From Sulfurimonas sp. (GTDB lineage: Bacteria > Campylobacterota > Campylobacteria > Campylobacterales > Sulfurimonadaceae): a stretch of DNA of 64,000 nt. Shown here piece after piece: positions 8,848-18,569 of the stretch. Position numbers and translations under genes: made by a program. Under the pieces are notes generated by a model. The model ran no database searches. It saw only the letters and a program-made list of their open reading frames with translations, and was not told the origin of the DNA. Each line of letters starts with the position of its first letter. Within the stretch, counting starts at the first letter, position 1. The stretch spans positions 1 through 64,000 of the forward strand of contig NZ_JBFHGL010000008.1 in assembly GCF_041583195.1 (NCBI RefSeq), read 5' to 3'.

Positions 8848-11331
8848 AAACTCCAAAAGATCCTCTTTTTCTTTTGGCTTACAAAACAAGTAACCCTGTC
8901 CTACATCACAACCGTGGCTAAGTAAAAATTCCTCTTGCTCTATAGTCTCGATACCTTCTGCTACATTTTTATAACCCATATTTCTAGATAATGATATGAT
9001 AGCCTTTGCAATAGCTATATCGTTCGAATCAAGTGGCAGATCATCAACAAACGATTTGTCTATTTTTAACTCATCAATTGGAAATCTTTTTAGATAGTTT
9101 AGAGAGGAGTGTCCTGTTCCAAAATCATCAATAGATACTCTAAAACCAAACTCTTTAAGTGTATTTAATACACCCATACTATAGGTTATATTTTTCATCA
9201 CATGCGTCTCTGTAATTTCAATCATAACCGAACTTGTATAAACTTTTGTCTCTTTTGTAATATTTAAGATCTCTTCTACAAATTTTTTATTATAAAGCTG
9301 GATTGTAGATACATTTATTGATATAGATTCTAATTCAGGATAGATTGTTTTAAATGTTCTGAAATCTTCACAAGCTTTTTTGAAAATAAAGTGACCTATT
9401 TCTAAAATATCTCCTGTTTCTTCCGCTATAGATATAAACTTATCCGGTCTTATATTACCAAGCTCTTTTGAATTCCATCTTGCAAGTGCCTCTAAACCTA
9501 CAATTTGTTTAGTAGCAATATCATATTTTGGTTGATAAACTACATAGATCTCATCCTCTTTGAGAGCCTGTTTAAGTGCTTGTTCAATCTCCAGCCTGTC
9601 ATGCATTTGAGAAGAGAGTTTCTTTTTATAAAACTGAAAATTATTTTTACCCTTGTCTTTTGCTTCATACATAGCTATATCTGCATGCTTGAAAAGTTTC
9701 TTATGATCATTCGAATCTTCAGGGAACAATGAAACACCTATACTTAAAGTTATACTTAGTTTATAGCCGTTTGCTTCTATAGGTTTTGCAAATGATTTTA
9801 GTATTTCTGAACATAAGTTTGTCGAGGTGTGCTTTGTATTTTCTCCTGAGATGATAATTACAAATTCATCACCGCCTATTCTTGCAACAATTTCAGACTC
9901 TTTAACAGTATTTTTCAGAATTTTTGAACACTCTATAATAACACTGTCACCTACATCGTGACCTAATGAATCATTTATCGTTTTAAAGTTATCTATATCT
10001 ATGAAAAGAACGGCAATGCCTAAGTTGTTTTCCTCAGCTATAGGTAATTGATACTCCAAATACTCTTCAATGTTAGTTCTGTTTGGCAAACCTGTAAGAG
10101 AATCATGATACGCCATATACTCAACTTTTCTCTGTTGCATAATATAGTCTGTAATATTTAACTTAATCGCAAGGTAATTCGTAATCCTTCCTCGCTCAAC
10201 AATAGGCATAATGGAAGCTTTTTCATAATACTGTGAACCATCTTTACGTCTATTTACAAACTCACCTTCCCATTTTCTTCCTGCATCCAAATGCTCATGC
10301 ATTTTTCTGTAAAAAGACTCACTTTTATCACCGGACTTTAAGATTCTCGGATTTTGGCCGATAAGTTCATCTCTTGAATAACCGGTTTCTTTAACAGCCA
10401 TGTCATTAACATATATGATATTGCTGTGTGAATCAGTTATAACTATTGAGTTATAACTATTCTCTACTGCAGTTTTAAAGCTTATTAGATCATCTTTTAT
10501 TCTTAATGATCGTTTATATAAAAACACCACTATACTTAAAATTAAAAAAGCTATTATGAAAAGTATAGTTACAACTATACGGCTGTTATAAAGGGCATTT
10601 TCAAACTTGGTTGTTAAAAACTCTTTTAAGTCATATATTGACTTGTTAAGTTGAAAGTTTGTTTTTTTAATTGTGAAGAGTTCCTGTATTCTTTGTGTAT
10701 TAACAAGAGCATGTTGTATAAAAAGTTTTAACTCTCTTAGTTTATTTTTCTCGTATAGTTTAGAAAAATATTGAATATTTTTTTCTATATGTTCATAATC
10801 TATAGATGGGTTTATATAATAGGCTAGAAGATCTGTCATTGTCTTATTTAAAAGCTGTATATCTTTATTGCCTTTGAGAAGCTTTTTATCCGTTATAGCC
10901 TTATTTAAACTTATCTGATAATGTATAGAACTTATAAGTAAAGCATTTTGAGATTTAAAACGCTCTATTGCATCCCTTTTTTCATTGAAATTTGTTTCAA
11001 GTTTTTCTAAAAGTTCTAAATATCTATTTCCATATTTTTCTTTTATATCATTTGAATTTAAAAGTTTAATGATCTCTTCAAAATTAAAAATATTTCTGTT
11101 TACAACATCATAATTGTTAAAACTGGTAGATTTTAAAAAGAAGTTATTAAAGCTTTCATCATATACTGGAAGCTTAGCTATTGCACTATCATACTGGTTA
11201 CGCTCATATATTATGTCATTTACTTTTAGAAGATATGAAAATAGCGCAATTATGAAAAATAAAAAGAATATAACAAGCAAGAAGATAGTATCAATCTTTT
11301 TATCTTTTTTTACTTCTCCTAATTTATACAT
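8827..11331 (-). CDS. Membrane PAS-GGDEF-EAL c-di-GMP protein with helical periplasmic sensor
   Basis: An 834-aa bifunctional candidate for c-di-GMP synthesis and breakdown. It has TM1 (about 15-36), a long helical periplasmic region (about 40-250, resembling double all-helical ligand-binding sensors), TM2 (252-272), PAS with a PAC-type end (about 285-395), GGDEF (about 400-565) and EAL (about 575-830). GGDEF (486-490) is intact, but no RxxD I-site precedes it. The EAL catalytic set looks complete: EAL (614-616), the INVS and EITE segments, DDFGTGHSSL, KIDKSFV and EGIE. Both activities could be present; the balance is unknown. Confidence 0.92.
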   Translation of the reverse strand: MYKLGEVKKDKKIDTIFLLVIFFLFFIIALFSYLLKVNDIIYERNQYDSAIAKLPVYDESFNNFFLKSTSFNNYDVVNRNIFNFEEIIKLLNSNDIKEKYGNRYLELLEKLETNFNEKRDAIERFKSQNALLISSIHYQISLNKAITDKKLLKGNKDIQLLNKTMTDLLAYYINPSIDYEHIEKNIQYFSKLYEKNKLRELKLFIQHALVNTQRIQELFTIKKTNFQLNKSIYDLKEFLTTKFENALYNSRIVVTILFIIAFLILSIVVFLYKRSLRIKDDLISFKTAVENSYNSIVITDSHSNIIYVNDMAVKETGYSRDELIGQNPRILKSGDKSESFYRKMHEHLDAGRKWEGEFVNRRKDGSQYYEKASIMPIVERGRITNYLAIKLNITDYIMQQRKVEYMAYHDSLTGLPNRTNIEEYLEYQLPIAEENNLGIAVLFIDIDNFKTINDSLGHDVGDSVIIECSKILKNTVKESEIVARIGGDEFVIIISGENTKHTSTNLCSEILKSFAKPIEANGYKLSITLSIGVSLFPEDSNDHKKLFKHADIAMYEAKDKGKNNFQFYKKKLSSQMHDRLEIEQALKQALKEDEIYVVYQPKYDIATKQIVGLEALARWNSKELGNIRPDKFISIAEETGDILEIGHFIFKKACEDFRTFKTIYPELESISINVSTIQLYNKKFVEEILNITKETKVYTSSVMIEITETHVMKNITYSMGVLNTLKEFGFRVSIDDFGTGHSSLNYLKRFPIDELKIDKSFVDDLPLDSNDIAIAKAIISLSRNMGYKNVAEGIETIEQEEFLLSHGCDVGQGYLFCKPKEKEDLLEFLQDQLS

Positions 11332-11334
11332 ATA

Positions 11335-12243
11335 TTACCTAATATCCTTTGGAAGTTCACCGCTTAGAGAGTTTAAAAACTGAACTACTTTGTGAACTTC
11401 ATCTTCTGATATAGTTCTTCCAAGCTGGTATCTGGCCATGAACTTTACGACATCGTTTAGATTGTCATATCTACCATCATGAAGATAAGGTGCAGTTTTG
11501 TCTACATTTCTTAATGATGGTACTTTAAAGTAATATCTGTCTTGCTCCTCTTTAGTAACTTCATAAAGTCCTTCTCTTTTAGACTTGGCATCTTCCATTA
11601 CGCCAAATTTATTATAAAGATTTCCACCAACGTTAATTCCGTGATGACATGCAATACAACCTTTCTCTTTAAAGATCTCGTAACCCTCTTTTTGATCTTT
11701 TGTAATCGCTTTTTTGTCACCGTTTAAATACCTGTCAAATGCAGAATTTGGTGTGATAAGTGTTTTTTCATACTCAGCTATAGCATCTGCTATATTATCT
11801 TCAGTAATTCCGTCTTCGAAAACCTCATCGAACTTCTCTTTATAAGTACTATTTTTTAAAACAGATATTAAGTTTTCAAAAGTGTTCCCCATCTCTATAG
11901 GGTTTTCAATTGGACCTTTTGCCTGTTCTTTTAGGTCTTTTGATCTTCCATTCCAGAACTGTCTAAAGTTATAAACTGCATTAAGCACGGTAGGCGCATT
12001 TATATCACCGACTTGGCCTTTATGTCCGACAGATGCAACAAGTCCGTCATCTCCACCATTTTGTAGATCATGACACATAGCGCATGACACAGAATTATCA
12101 ACAGATAAAATTGGGTCAAAAAATAGTTCTTTACCGAGTTTTGCTTTATTATTATCAACATTCACATTTTGAGGAAGCGGCTGAATTGGTTCGGAAAATA
12201 TTAGTGATGGTAAAAGTGCAATAAAAAATAGTTTAACTTTCAC
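11335..12243 (-). CDS. Dihaem cytochrome c peroxidase (CcpA/MauG family)
   Basis: A periplasmic enzyme that reduces hydrogen peroxide with electrons from small c-type cytochromes. The 302-aa precursor has a signal peptide (1-18), a first haem site CAMCH (54-58) and a second CIACH (196-200), with the peroxidase-type segments LGKELFFDP, DINAPTVLNAVYNFRQFWNGR, KVPSLRNVDKTAPYLHDGRYDNL and the C-terminal MARYQLGR. Length is slightly short but typical for bacterial peroxidases. MauG-like oxidases share the fold; the peroxidase assignment is the more common one here. Confidence 0.9.
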   Translation of the reverse strand: MKVKLFFIALLPSLIFSEPIQPLPQNVNVDNNKAKLGKELFFDPILSVDNSVSCAMCHDLQNGGDDGLVASVGHKGQVGDINAPTVLNAVYNFRQFWNGRSKDLKEQAKGPIENPIEMGNTFENLISVLKNSTYKEKFDEVFEDGITEDNIADAIAEYEKTLITPNSAFDRYLNGDKKAITKDQKEGYEIFKEKGCIACHHGINVGGNLYNKFGVMEDAKSKREGLYEVTKEEQDRYYFKVPSLRNVDKTAPYLHDGRYDNLNDVVKFMARYQLGRTISEDEVHKVVQFLNSLSGELPKDIR

Positions 12244-12307
12244 TTATCTCCATTTGTTAATTATAGTTAGATACATTGTATTGTTTTTATGGTTAAGAAC
12301 AACTAAA

Positions 12308-13279
12308 TTACTTATAAAAATGCGCATCATGAGCGAGTCTAATAACACCTACTGCGTAATTTGATGAATTATTATATTTAAGAACTTTTTTAATATATGA
12401 GTCAAGATATTTTAGATTTTCTTTACCGCAAACATAACAATTATATATTCTTCCATTTCTACCTTTTTTATATGAAAATGATGAATATTTTACTTTATGT
12501 TCATACTCGTACCAGTCGTTCTCAACACTAGCCATATCCGGCATTTTTGACCAATCTATAAGTTTGTTGTATTTTGCCCTTCTATGTAGGTAGTAACTTG
12601 CACTAACAATGGCATCTTCCATTTTTGTCAGATCGCCTACTTCATCTTGACGAAAACTTTTTGCATACATAAAACTGCTAGGCATAAACTGTGCAATACC
12701 TACAGCTCCAGCATACGAACTTGGAAGGTTACACTCTTGTGGTTCTATTTTTCCTTTGTAACAATGCTTAATGATCGAAGCCATATTAGTCTTACCCATT
12801 TTTAACAGCCATTTTTGACGAGGTGATTTAGGATCAACCCTTGTAACAATTGTATTAAATACTATAAATGCATCATGTTGAGGCTCTATCTTTCCCAAGT
12901 TAGTTTCTTTAAGTAAAATAGCAGCTATGACTTCACGATCAACACCGTACTTCTCTTCTGTATAGTCATAAACTTTTTTATACTTATAAAGATGTTCCAT
13001 CATTTGAGGAATTCTTCCAACTAAAGTATTGTTTGCTTTTTTCTCATTCTTTTTATGCAGCTTTATATGTTTTGGCTGAAGATACTTCCAACTGATCTCA
13101 TCAAACTTCTTAGTTTTAAAATATGACAATAAAAACTTATTTGCATAATCAACACTTACACCGCTTTTTACAACATCCCTACATATATCACTATAATGCT
13201 TATTTTGAAAAGTACAATTTGTATACTTCGCCGATAACGTTACACTCAAAAATATTAATATTAAAAATTTACCTATCAT
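12308..13279 (-). CDS. mltB: Lytic murein transglycosylase, MltB family
   Basis: Cleaves the MurNAc-GlcNAc bond of peptidoglycan, leaving 1,6-anhydro-MurNAc ends. The 323-aa precursor has a signal peptide (about 1-17) without an obvious lipobox and a GH103-like catalytic domain, with Glu125 in ILLKETNLGKIEPQ as general acid and the SSYAGAVGIAQFMPSSF motif. It is the last gene of the salvage operon and overlaps murU by 11 bases. Its position couples production of anhydro-muropeptides with their recycling. Confidence 0.9.
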   Translation of the reverse strand: MIGKFLILIFLSVTLSAKYTNCTFQNKHYSDICRDVVKSGVSVDYANKFLLSYFKTKKFDEISWKYLQPKHIKLHKKNEKKANNTLVGRIPQMMEHLYKYKKVYDYTEEKYGVDREVIAAILLKETNLGKIEPQHDAFIVFNTIVTRVDPKSPRQKWLLKMGKTNMASIIKHCYKGKIEPQECNLPSSYAGAVGIAQFMPSSFMYAKSFRQDEVGDLTKMEDAIVSASYYLHRRAKYNKLIDWSKMPDMASVENDWYEYEHKVKYSSFSYKKGRNGRIYNCYVCGKENLKYLDSYIKKVLKYNNSSNYAVGVIRLAHDAHFYK

Positions 13280-13898
13280 TTATCTCTTCTAATCTCTGTG
13301 GAGTACCTATATCTCTCCACTCCCCTTTATATAATTCAAAACTCACCTCATTATTTTCAATACTCTTTCTAAGAATAGGAGCTAGAGCAAGTTTTTGTTT
13401 TGACAAGTTTTTAAACATTTTTTTGCTGTAATAACCTATGCCTGAAAATGTATACTTGTCGTTTTTGTATTCAAAATCCCCATCTTTATTATGTTCCGGA
13501 TTTTCTACAAGTATAAGATGTGCAAGTTTATCATTCAAAGAAAAACTGTTGTTAAACTCATAGTCACACCATACATCTGCATTTACTACTAAGAACTCTT
13601 CACTTAGGTGTTCAAGTGCATTTATTATTCCGCCTGCACTCTCTAATGCTCCAATACCCTGTTCATCAGAATATACTATCTCCACTCCCCACTTTGAACC
13701 GTCACCCAAAACCTCAGGTATCATAAATCCAAGATGGGCGATGTTTATAACTACATTTTTAAAACCGTTTCTTGCTAATTTCTCCAAGTGCCATACAATT
13801 AAAGGCTTCCCTCTTACTTCTATAAGCGGTTTTGGTTTCACATCCGTTAATGGACGCATACGTTCACCGCGTCCTGCGGCTAATATCATTGCTGTCAT
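13269..13898 (-). CDS. murU: MurU, MurNAc-1-phosphate uridylyltransferase
   Basis: Forms UDP-MurNAc from UTP and MurNAc alpha-1-phosphate, feeding recycled sugar back to MurC. The 209-aa nucleotidyltransferase begins MTAMILAAGRGERMRPLTDVKPKPLIEV (the GXGXRXXPLT...PKP signature at about 8-24) and contains VNADVWCDYEF for metal binding. It is shorter than sugar-nucleotide synthases with hexapeptide tails, matching Pseudomonas MurU. The neighbouring amgK is its known partner, which makes MurU much likelier than a generic glucose-1-phosphate transferase. Confidence 0.9.
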   Translation of the reverse strand: MTAMILAAGRGERMRPLTDVKPKPLIEVRGKPLIVWHLEKLARNGFKNVVINIAHLGFMIPEVLGDGSKWGVEIVYSDEQGIGALESAGGIINALEHLSEEFLVVNADVWCDYEFNNSFSLNDKLAHLILVENPEHNKDGDFEYKNDKYTFSGIGYYSKKMFKNLSKQKLALAPILRKSIENNEVSFELYKGEWRDIGTPQRLEEINDR

Positions 13899-13903
13899 AT
13901 TAT

Positions 13904-14842
13904 TTATTTTAACTCGATTGTTTTTAAATAGTTATATAAACTTTTAGTTTGCTCATATTTTGCAGATACTTGTAACACATATTCTAAAGTCAAAGGCAAG
14001 TCTTTTAAATAACCGTCTTTATTGTCACGAAGATATAGTCTTGAGAATATACCAAGAACTTTTATATGGCGTTGAAGTCCCATAAAATCAAACCATCTTA
14101 TAAACTCTTGATCACTAACCTCCGATGCCACCTTATCTCTAAAGTATAAAACCAACTCTTCTACATCTTTTTGGTCAAACTTTATATACAGATCACGAAG
14201 CAGTGACACAAGATCGTATGTAATACTTCCATTCATCGCATCTTGATAGTCAATTACACCTAAAGTGTCATCTTCTTTTACCATTATATTTCTGGAATGA
14301 AAATCACGATGAACAAAATAACCCTGAGTTTGCATCAAAACCTCATCTGCTATAGCATCTAAACTCTGTTCTATCATATTTTTATCGTAACTTATATCTT
14401 CTATATATCCATCTAAAAACCACTCCTTCATCAAAGACATCTCGAAAGTTAAAAACTCTTTGTCATATAAAGGCAGTCCTTTTGTATCTGCCTTTTGCAT
14501 CTTTATTATCTCTTCTATCGCTAACTTATAAAACTTTTTAAAATTGTCTTTGTTTAGAGTACTAAGAAGATCTGTACTTCCAAAATCTTCTAAAATTAAA
14601 TAACCGTTACCCTGATCTTCTAGATATATTTTCGGTGCATCCACATCAACATTCAAAAGACGTTTTGTAATATCCACAAACGGTTTTAAAGACTCTTTTT
14701 CAAGTGAAGAATCCATAACTATATAAGTTTCATTATCTTTAGATATGCGAAAATATCTCCTAAAGCTAGCATCTTCAGAGGCTACTTTCATGTTAAAGTC
14801 TTTAAACTTAGTAGTATCTAAAAAACTTTTAATCGTGTGCAT
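13904..14842 (-). CDS. amgK: AmgK, MurNAc/GlcNAc anomeric kinase
   Basis: Phosphorylates MurNAc at C1 in the cell-wall salvage shunt. The protein kinase-like (aminoglycoside phosphotransferase) fold shows YFVHRDFHSRNIMV (catalytic loop) and GVIDYQDAMNGSITYDLVSLLRD (metal-binding Asp). I prefer the ATG at 14842 because GGGAG sits six bases before it; a GTG at 14860 would add six residues. The start overlaps anmK by 14 bases, and murU follows after five bases. Confidence 0.9.
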   Translation of the reverse strand: MHTIKSFLDTTKFKDFNMKVASEDASFRRYFRISKDNETYIVMDSSLEKESLKPFVDITKRLLNVDVDAPKIYLEDQGNGYLILEDFGSTDLLSTLNKDNFKKFYKLAIEEIIKMQKADTKGLPLYDKEFLTFEMSLMKEWFLDGYIEDISYDKNMIEQSLDAIADEVLMQTQGYFVHRDFHSRNIMVKEDDTLGVIDYQDAMNGSITYDLVSLLRDLYIKFDQKDVEELVLYFRDKVASEVSDQEFIRWFDFMGLQRHIKVLGIFSRLYLRDNKDGYLKDLPLTLEYVLQVSAKYEQTKSLYNYLKTIELK

Positions 14843-15920
14843 ATAAAGCTCCCAAGACACCGTTATGTTTCGCCCCTGTTATTCTGCTTAACTCCAAGGG
14901 TTTCTTTTGAACTCTCTTGTAAGCGAAATATGCAAACGCCATAGCTTCAACAAAATTTGAATCAACACCTAGTTTATCTGAAGTTTTCACATCAATTCCA
15001 TCAAGCTTTTGAGAGATTAATTCTACTAAATATTCATTTTTAGCACCGCCACCACATATATATAGTTGTTTTATTTTATATTTTTTAACCTCTTTTGCAA
15101 TTATACTTACGCTAAATTCTAAAAGTGTTCTTTGTACATCTTCAGCTCTTGTACTGAAACCTTCTAGTTTCTTCTTTAACCACTCTTTTCCAAACAACTC
15201 TCTACCTGTACTCTTTGGCGCACATTGAGATAAAAAAGGCTCATCCAATAGCTTACTAAGTAGTGCAAAATCAACTTTTCCTTCTCTTGCCCACTCTGAG
15301 TTATGATCATATTTTTTATTTTTATTTTTTTGTACCCACAGATCAAGTAAAATATTTGCCGGACCTATATCGTATCCTAGAGTTCCACCATTTAAAATAG
15401 TTATATTCGCAATGCCTCCAAGATTAAGTGCTGCAGTTTTTTTATTTGTATCTTTAAATATCTCTCTATGAAACAAAGGTGCAAAAGGAGCACCCTCTCC
15501 GCCTAGTGCTATATCGCCTGAACGAAAATCACTGACAACGTCTATACCGACCTGTTTAGCTACCAGACTTGCATCACCGGCTTGCAAAGAAAAAGGGTAT
15601 TTAGAATCTGGTTCATGCCATAGTGTTTGACCATGTAAACCTATCGCTTTTATATTACTGGTATTAAGTGAAAAATCTTTTAAAAACTTTCTTATTGCAT
15701 CTGCGTACATTAAACCAAGACGGTGATTGAGCTCTCCATATTTTTTTAATGTAATCTCACCCTCTATAGCTTTAAGAATATCAGTTTTTAATTCATCATC
15801 ATACGGGTATTCTTTTGAGCTTACAACTTTAAATCTTGACTTTGATATTGAACATAGTGATATATCTATACCATCTAAACTCGTACCGCTCATTACACCT
15901 ATATATAAACTTCTAAACAT
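14829..15920 (-). CDS. anmK: AnmK, anhydro-N-acetylmuramic acid kinase
   Basis: Hydrolyses the 1,6-anhydro ring of anhMurNAc and phosphorylates it to MurNAc-6-phosphate using ATP. The 363-aa ASKHA-fold protein opens with GVMSGTSLDGID (phosphate loop), has IGLHGQTLWHEP, and TAALNLGGIANIT with GYDIGPANILLD for catalysis, plus the ICGGGAKNEYLVE nucleotide motif. The product normally needs a MurNAc-6-phosphate phosphatase (MupP) before AmgK can act; none is recognisable in this operon. Confidence 0.96.
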   Translation of the reverse strand: MFRSLYIGVMSGTSLDGIDISLCSISKSRFKVVSSKEYPYDDELKTDILKAIEGEITLKKYGELNHRLGLMYADAIRKFLKDFSLNTSNIKAIGLHGQTLWHEPDSKYPFSLQAGDASLVAKQVGIDVVSDFRSGDIALGGEGAPFAPLFHREIFKDTNKKTAALNLGGIANITILNGGTLGYDIGPANILLDLWVQKNKNKKYDHNSEWAREGKVDFALLSKLLDEPFLSQCAPKSTGRELFGKEWLKKKLEGFSTRAEDVQRTLLEFSVSIIAKEVKKYKIKQLYICGGGAKNEYLVELISQKLDGIDVKTSDKLGVDSNFVEAMAFAYFAYKRVQKKPLELSRITGAKHNGVLGALYAHD

Positions 15921-15925
15921 CTAAT

Positions 15926-17410
15926 TTAATCCTTCTTAAGCTGCATAATAGAAAATGAAACAAAAGTTCCTATAAGTAATTGCCATGCAAAACCTACATC
16001 CAAGCCAAAAGTATACCCTTGCATACTCAGCACTGTTAAAAAACCGCCAATAAGTGCAAATGGAACCAACTGAGAATTACCTCTTTTTGTAAAAATGGCT
16101 GAAGCAAATACACCAAGTAAACCGCTGTATGCATAAGCCATTACTCCAAGAGCAAAACTTATAAGCGGTACCTCACTCATAGAATGGACTATATAACTCA
16201 AAATTGCCATGACAGAGAGTGCAACTGCAAACACTAAGACCATAATCTTTGCCATCTTTACAAAATGGATCTCTTCCGTTATAGGAGTTTTCTTTAGTCT
16301 GTAAGGTTTGTATATATCTTCAATTGCAACTGAACTCATAGCCCCAAGAACAGAGTTTGTACTTGAGAGTGCAGCAGCTATTGCACCGACCGTTACAAAA
16401 CCTTTAAGACCTTCTGGCATCTCATTTAAAATATAATACATAAATATAGTAACACTCTCACCTTCAAACTTTTGAGAGATATTATGTTCTTGATAATAAA
16501 GATATAAAAGCAAACCTATTGATAAAAACAACATAGATACCGGTATACTTAAAAGTGTAGCACCGTATAAAGAGAAATTTGCCTGTTTTTCATTCTTACA
16601 TGAAAGAACTCTCTGTGTCAGATCTTGATCAAGTCCAAACGCAGCTATATTTAAAAGCATATATCCGCCAAGCAGTGCAAATATGTTGAACTTTCCTTCG
16701 TTTGAGAAACTAAGTTCGAAATCTATAAATTTTAATTTCTCTGCCTCTCCAAGTTTAATCATTATAGATGAAAAATCCATCCCTAGAGAGCTATACAGAT
16801 AAACCAAAACAGCCAATCCCGCACCAAGATATACAACTATTTGGAGGATATCACTGTAAATGACCGATTTTACACCTCCAAAATATGTAAAAATCAAAGC
16901 ACCTATGATCAGAATAATAACACTTAAAACTACACTGCTAAAACTTACATCATAAAACACTATCATACTAAGGGCTATTGCTGCTATATAAAGTCTTGCA
17001 CCACTTGCAAAAACACGACCTACCAAGAACATGATTCCTGCACTCTTAGAGGCATTTTCATCGTATCTTTTTTGAAGCAGTTCATATACACTAAGTGCAT
17101 TTATTTCATAAAAGCGTGGAATTAAAACTTTAGAGACTATATATATTGATAAAAGCGACGTTATCGAAAATCCAATCAGTGTCAGATCATAACGGTATGA
17201 AAATTCAGGTGCTCCCAAAAATGTCGCTGCAGATTGGGCAGTTGCCAAAAGTGAGAGTGCTACTGCATAGATAGGCATTGTGTTGGATGCTACGAAAAAC
17301 TCACGCGACGTTTTCATATTCTTATTTGCCAAAAATACAGATGCAGATATTAAAAGGGCAAAATAACATCCGAAGATCAGCCAGTCATAAAATGAAAAAC
17401 CAGCCTGCAT
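15926..17410 (-). CDS. Sodium:solute symporter (SSS family) in the cell-wall salvage operon
   Basis: A 494-aa inner-membrane protein with about 13 hydrophobic segments. SSS features are the N-terminal FYDWLIFGCYFALLISASVFLANK, the SAATFLGAPEFSYRYD segment, YFGGVKSVIYSDILQIVVYLGAG and the AALSSTNSVLGAMSSVAIEDIYKPY sodium-site region. Five bases separate it from anmK and its ATG abuts the nagZ stop, so it belongs to the same transcript. The family includes sialic-acid and sugar importers. Import of anhMurNAc, GlcNAc-anhMurNAc or a related sugar is the natural hypothesis, because no AmpG is seen here. Confidence 0.9.
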   Translation of the reverse strand: MQAGFSFYDWLIFGCYFALLISASVFLANKNMKTSREFFVASNTMPIYAVALSLLATAQSAATFLGAPEFSYRYDLTLIGFSITSLLSIYIVSKVLIPRFYEINALSVYELLQKRYDENASKSAGIMFLVGRVFASGARLYIAAIALSMIVFYDVSFSSVVLSVIILIIGALIFTYFGGVKSVIYSDILQIVVYLGAGLAVLVYLYSSLGMDFSSIMIKLGEAEKLKFIDFELSFSNEGKFNIFALLGGYMLLNIAAFGLDQDLTQRVLSCKNEKQANFSLYGATLLSIPVSMLFLSIGLLLYLYYQEHNISQKFEGESVTIFMYYILNEMPEGLKGFVTVGAIAAALSSTNSVLGAMSSVAIEDIYKPYRLKKTPITEEIHFVKMAKIMVLVFAVALSVMAILSYIVHSMSEVPLISFALGVMAYAYSGLLGVFASAIFTKRGNSQLVPFALIGGFLTVLSMQGYTFGLDVGFAWQLLIGTFVSFSIMQLKKD

Positions 17411-18439
17411 CTACATATCACCTAAGAGCTTATCTATACGTTTATTCGATTCTTCAATACGCTTTAATGGTATTTCACCGCTTTGTACAAGTTTATAGAT
17501 TATCTCTATTATATCTTCAGCCTTATCATCTCCAAGCTGATTACAGTACATGATTAAATCAACTCCTGCATTTATAGCAAGTTTTAATGCCTCTTCTTTT
17601 GTATAATGCTCTTTTATAGCACCCATTTGAAGATCATCACCTATGATCACTCCGTTATAACCGATAGTTTCTCTTAGAAGTTTTGTATTTGTATTGTAAG
17701 AGAGTGTAGCAGGATACTTATCGTCTATATTTTTATTAAATACATGAGCCGTCATAATTATTTTTGTTTTATGAAGAAGTTGTTTATACGGTTCTAATTC
17801 AACTTCACTCCAAGTATTAGTTACATCTACAAATCCCTCATGTGAGTCACCTCTTGCAGAACCGTGCCCTGGAAAATGTTTTAAACAAGATATTACATTA
17901 TGTTTATGAAGCTCATCCATAAAAACTTCAGCATATTTTGTCACGATATCTGGGTCATCTGAGTATGAACGATCCAATTTATATATAACGTCACTATCTT
18001 TATTTACTCCTAAATCAACAAGCGGTGCAAAATCTACGTTTATTCCTAAATCTTCCAGCTCTTTTGAGAGTATTGAGTATTGTTTTTTAGCCTCGTTTTT
18101 ATCCATTGATGCTATTTTTTTTGCTGATAAACTCTTATTAAACCCGTAATCTTCTTTTAGTCTGGCTACATTACCGCCTTCTTGGTCTATAGATATTAGG
18201 AGTTTTCTTGAAGATATTGACTGAAGTTGAGCAGTTAATTCTTTTAACTGTTTTGGATCTTGAATATTTTTGGTTTTTGTTCTGTCTTCATAGAACTTAT
18301 CAAAAAGAATAACACCGCCTATACCGAGTTCTAAGACACACTTATATACATCATCGTCTTTAGATGCACTTTGTGTGTCAAAACCCATTATAAGCATCTT
18401 AGCTATCTTGTTTTTAATATTTTGCATATCTATATTCAA
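17411..18439 (-). CDS. nagZ: NagZ, beta-N-acetylglucosaminidase (GH3)
   Basis: Removes GlcNAc from GlcNAc-anhMurNAc (peptides). The 342-aa protein has no signal peptide, so it acts in the cytosol. It shows the NagZ signature KHFPGHG (187-193) with Asp198-Ser-His200 (the His/Asp acid-base pair) and nucleophile Asp268 in IIGDDLQM. The frame opens with TTG at 18439, close behind AGGGAC; an ATG four codons later (18427) is the alternative start. It is the first gene of the salvage operon, with a TATAAT box at 18464-18469 upstream. Confidence 0.94.
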   Translation of the reverse strand: MNIDMQNIKNKIAKMLIMGFDTQSASKDDDVYKCVLELGIGGVILFDKFYEDRTKTKNIQDPKQLKELTAQLQSISSRKLLISIDQEGGNVARLKEDYGFNKSLSAKKIASMDKNEAKKQYSILSKELEDLGINVDFAPLVDLGVNKDSDVIYKLDRSYSDDPDIVTKYAEVFMDELHKHNVISCLKHFPGHGSARGDSHEGFVDVTNTWSEVELEPYKQLLHKTKIIMTAHVFNKNIDDKYPATLSYNTNTKLLRETIGYNGVIIGDDLQMGAIKEHYTKEEALKLAINAGVDLIMYCNQLGDDKAEDIIEIIYKLVQSGEIPLKRIEESNKRIDKLLGDM

Positions 18440-18463
18440 AAAGTCCCTAAATAATATTGTTAA

Positions 18464-18469
18464 ATTATA
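18464..18469 (-). promoter_or_regulatory. -10 box of the nagZ-mltB salvage operon
   Basis: TATAAT on the minus strand, 25 bases before the TTG start of nagZ and the only good -10 in the spacer. There is no -35. Confidence 0.5.
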
Positions 18470-18506
18470 CAGCTTTTATCTTAAAAGGAATTTTGAATAA
18501 TCTTAA

Positions 18507-18536
18507 TTGTTAATTTTTAATATTTTATGGTATCAT
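18507..18536 (+). promoter_or_regulatory. Promoter of the 34-aa membrane peptide gene
   Basis: TTGTTA (18507-18512) and TATCAT (18531-18536) are separated by 18 bases and lie 34 bases before the ATG at 18570. Confidence 0.5.
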
Positions 18537-18569
18537 ATAGTTCAAAATAAATTTTAGATAAGGATTAAT

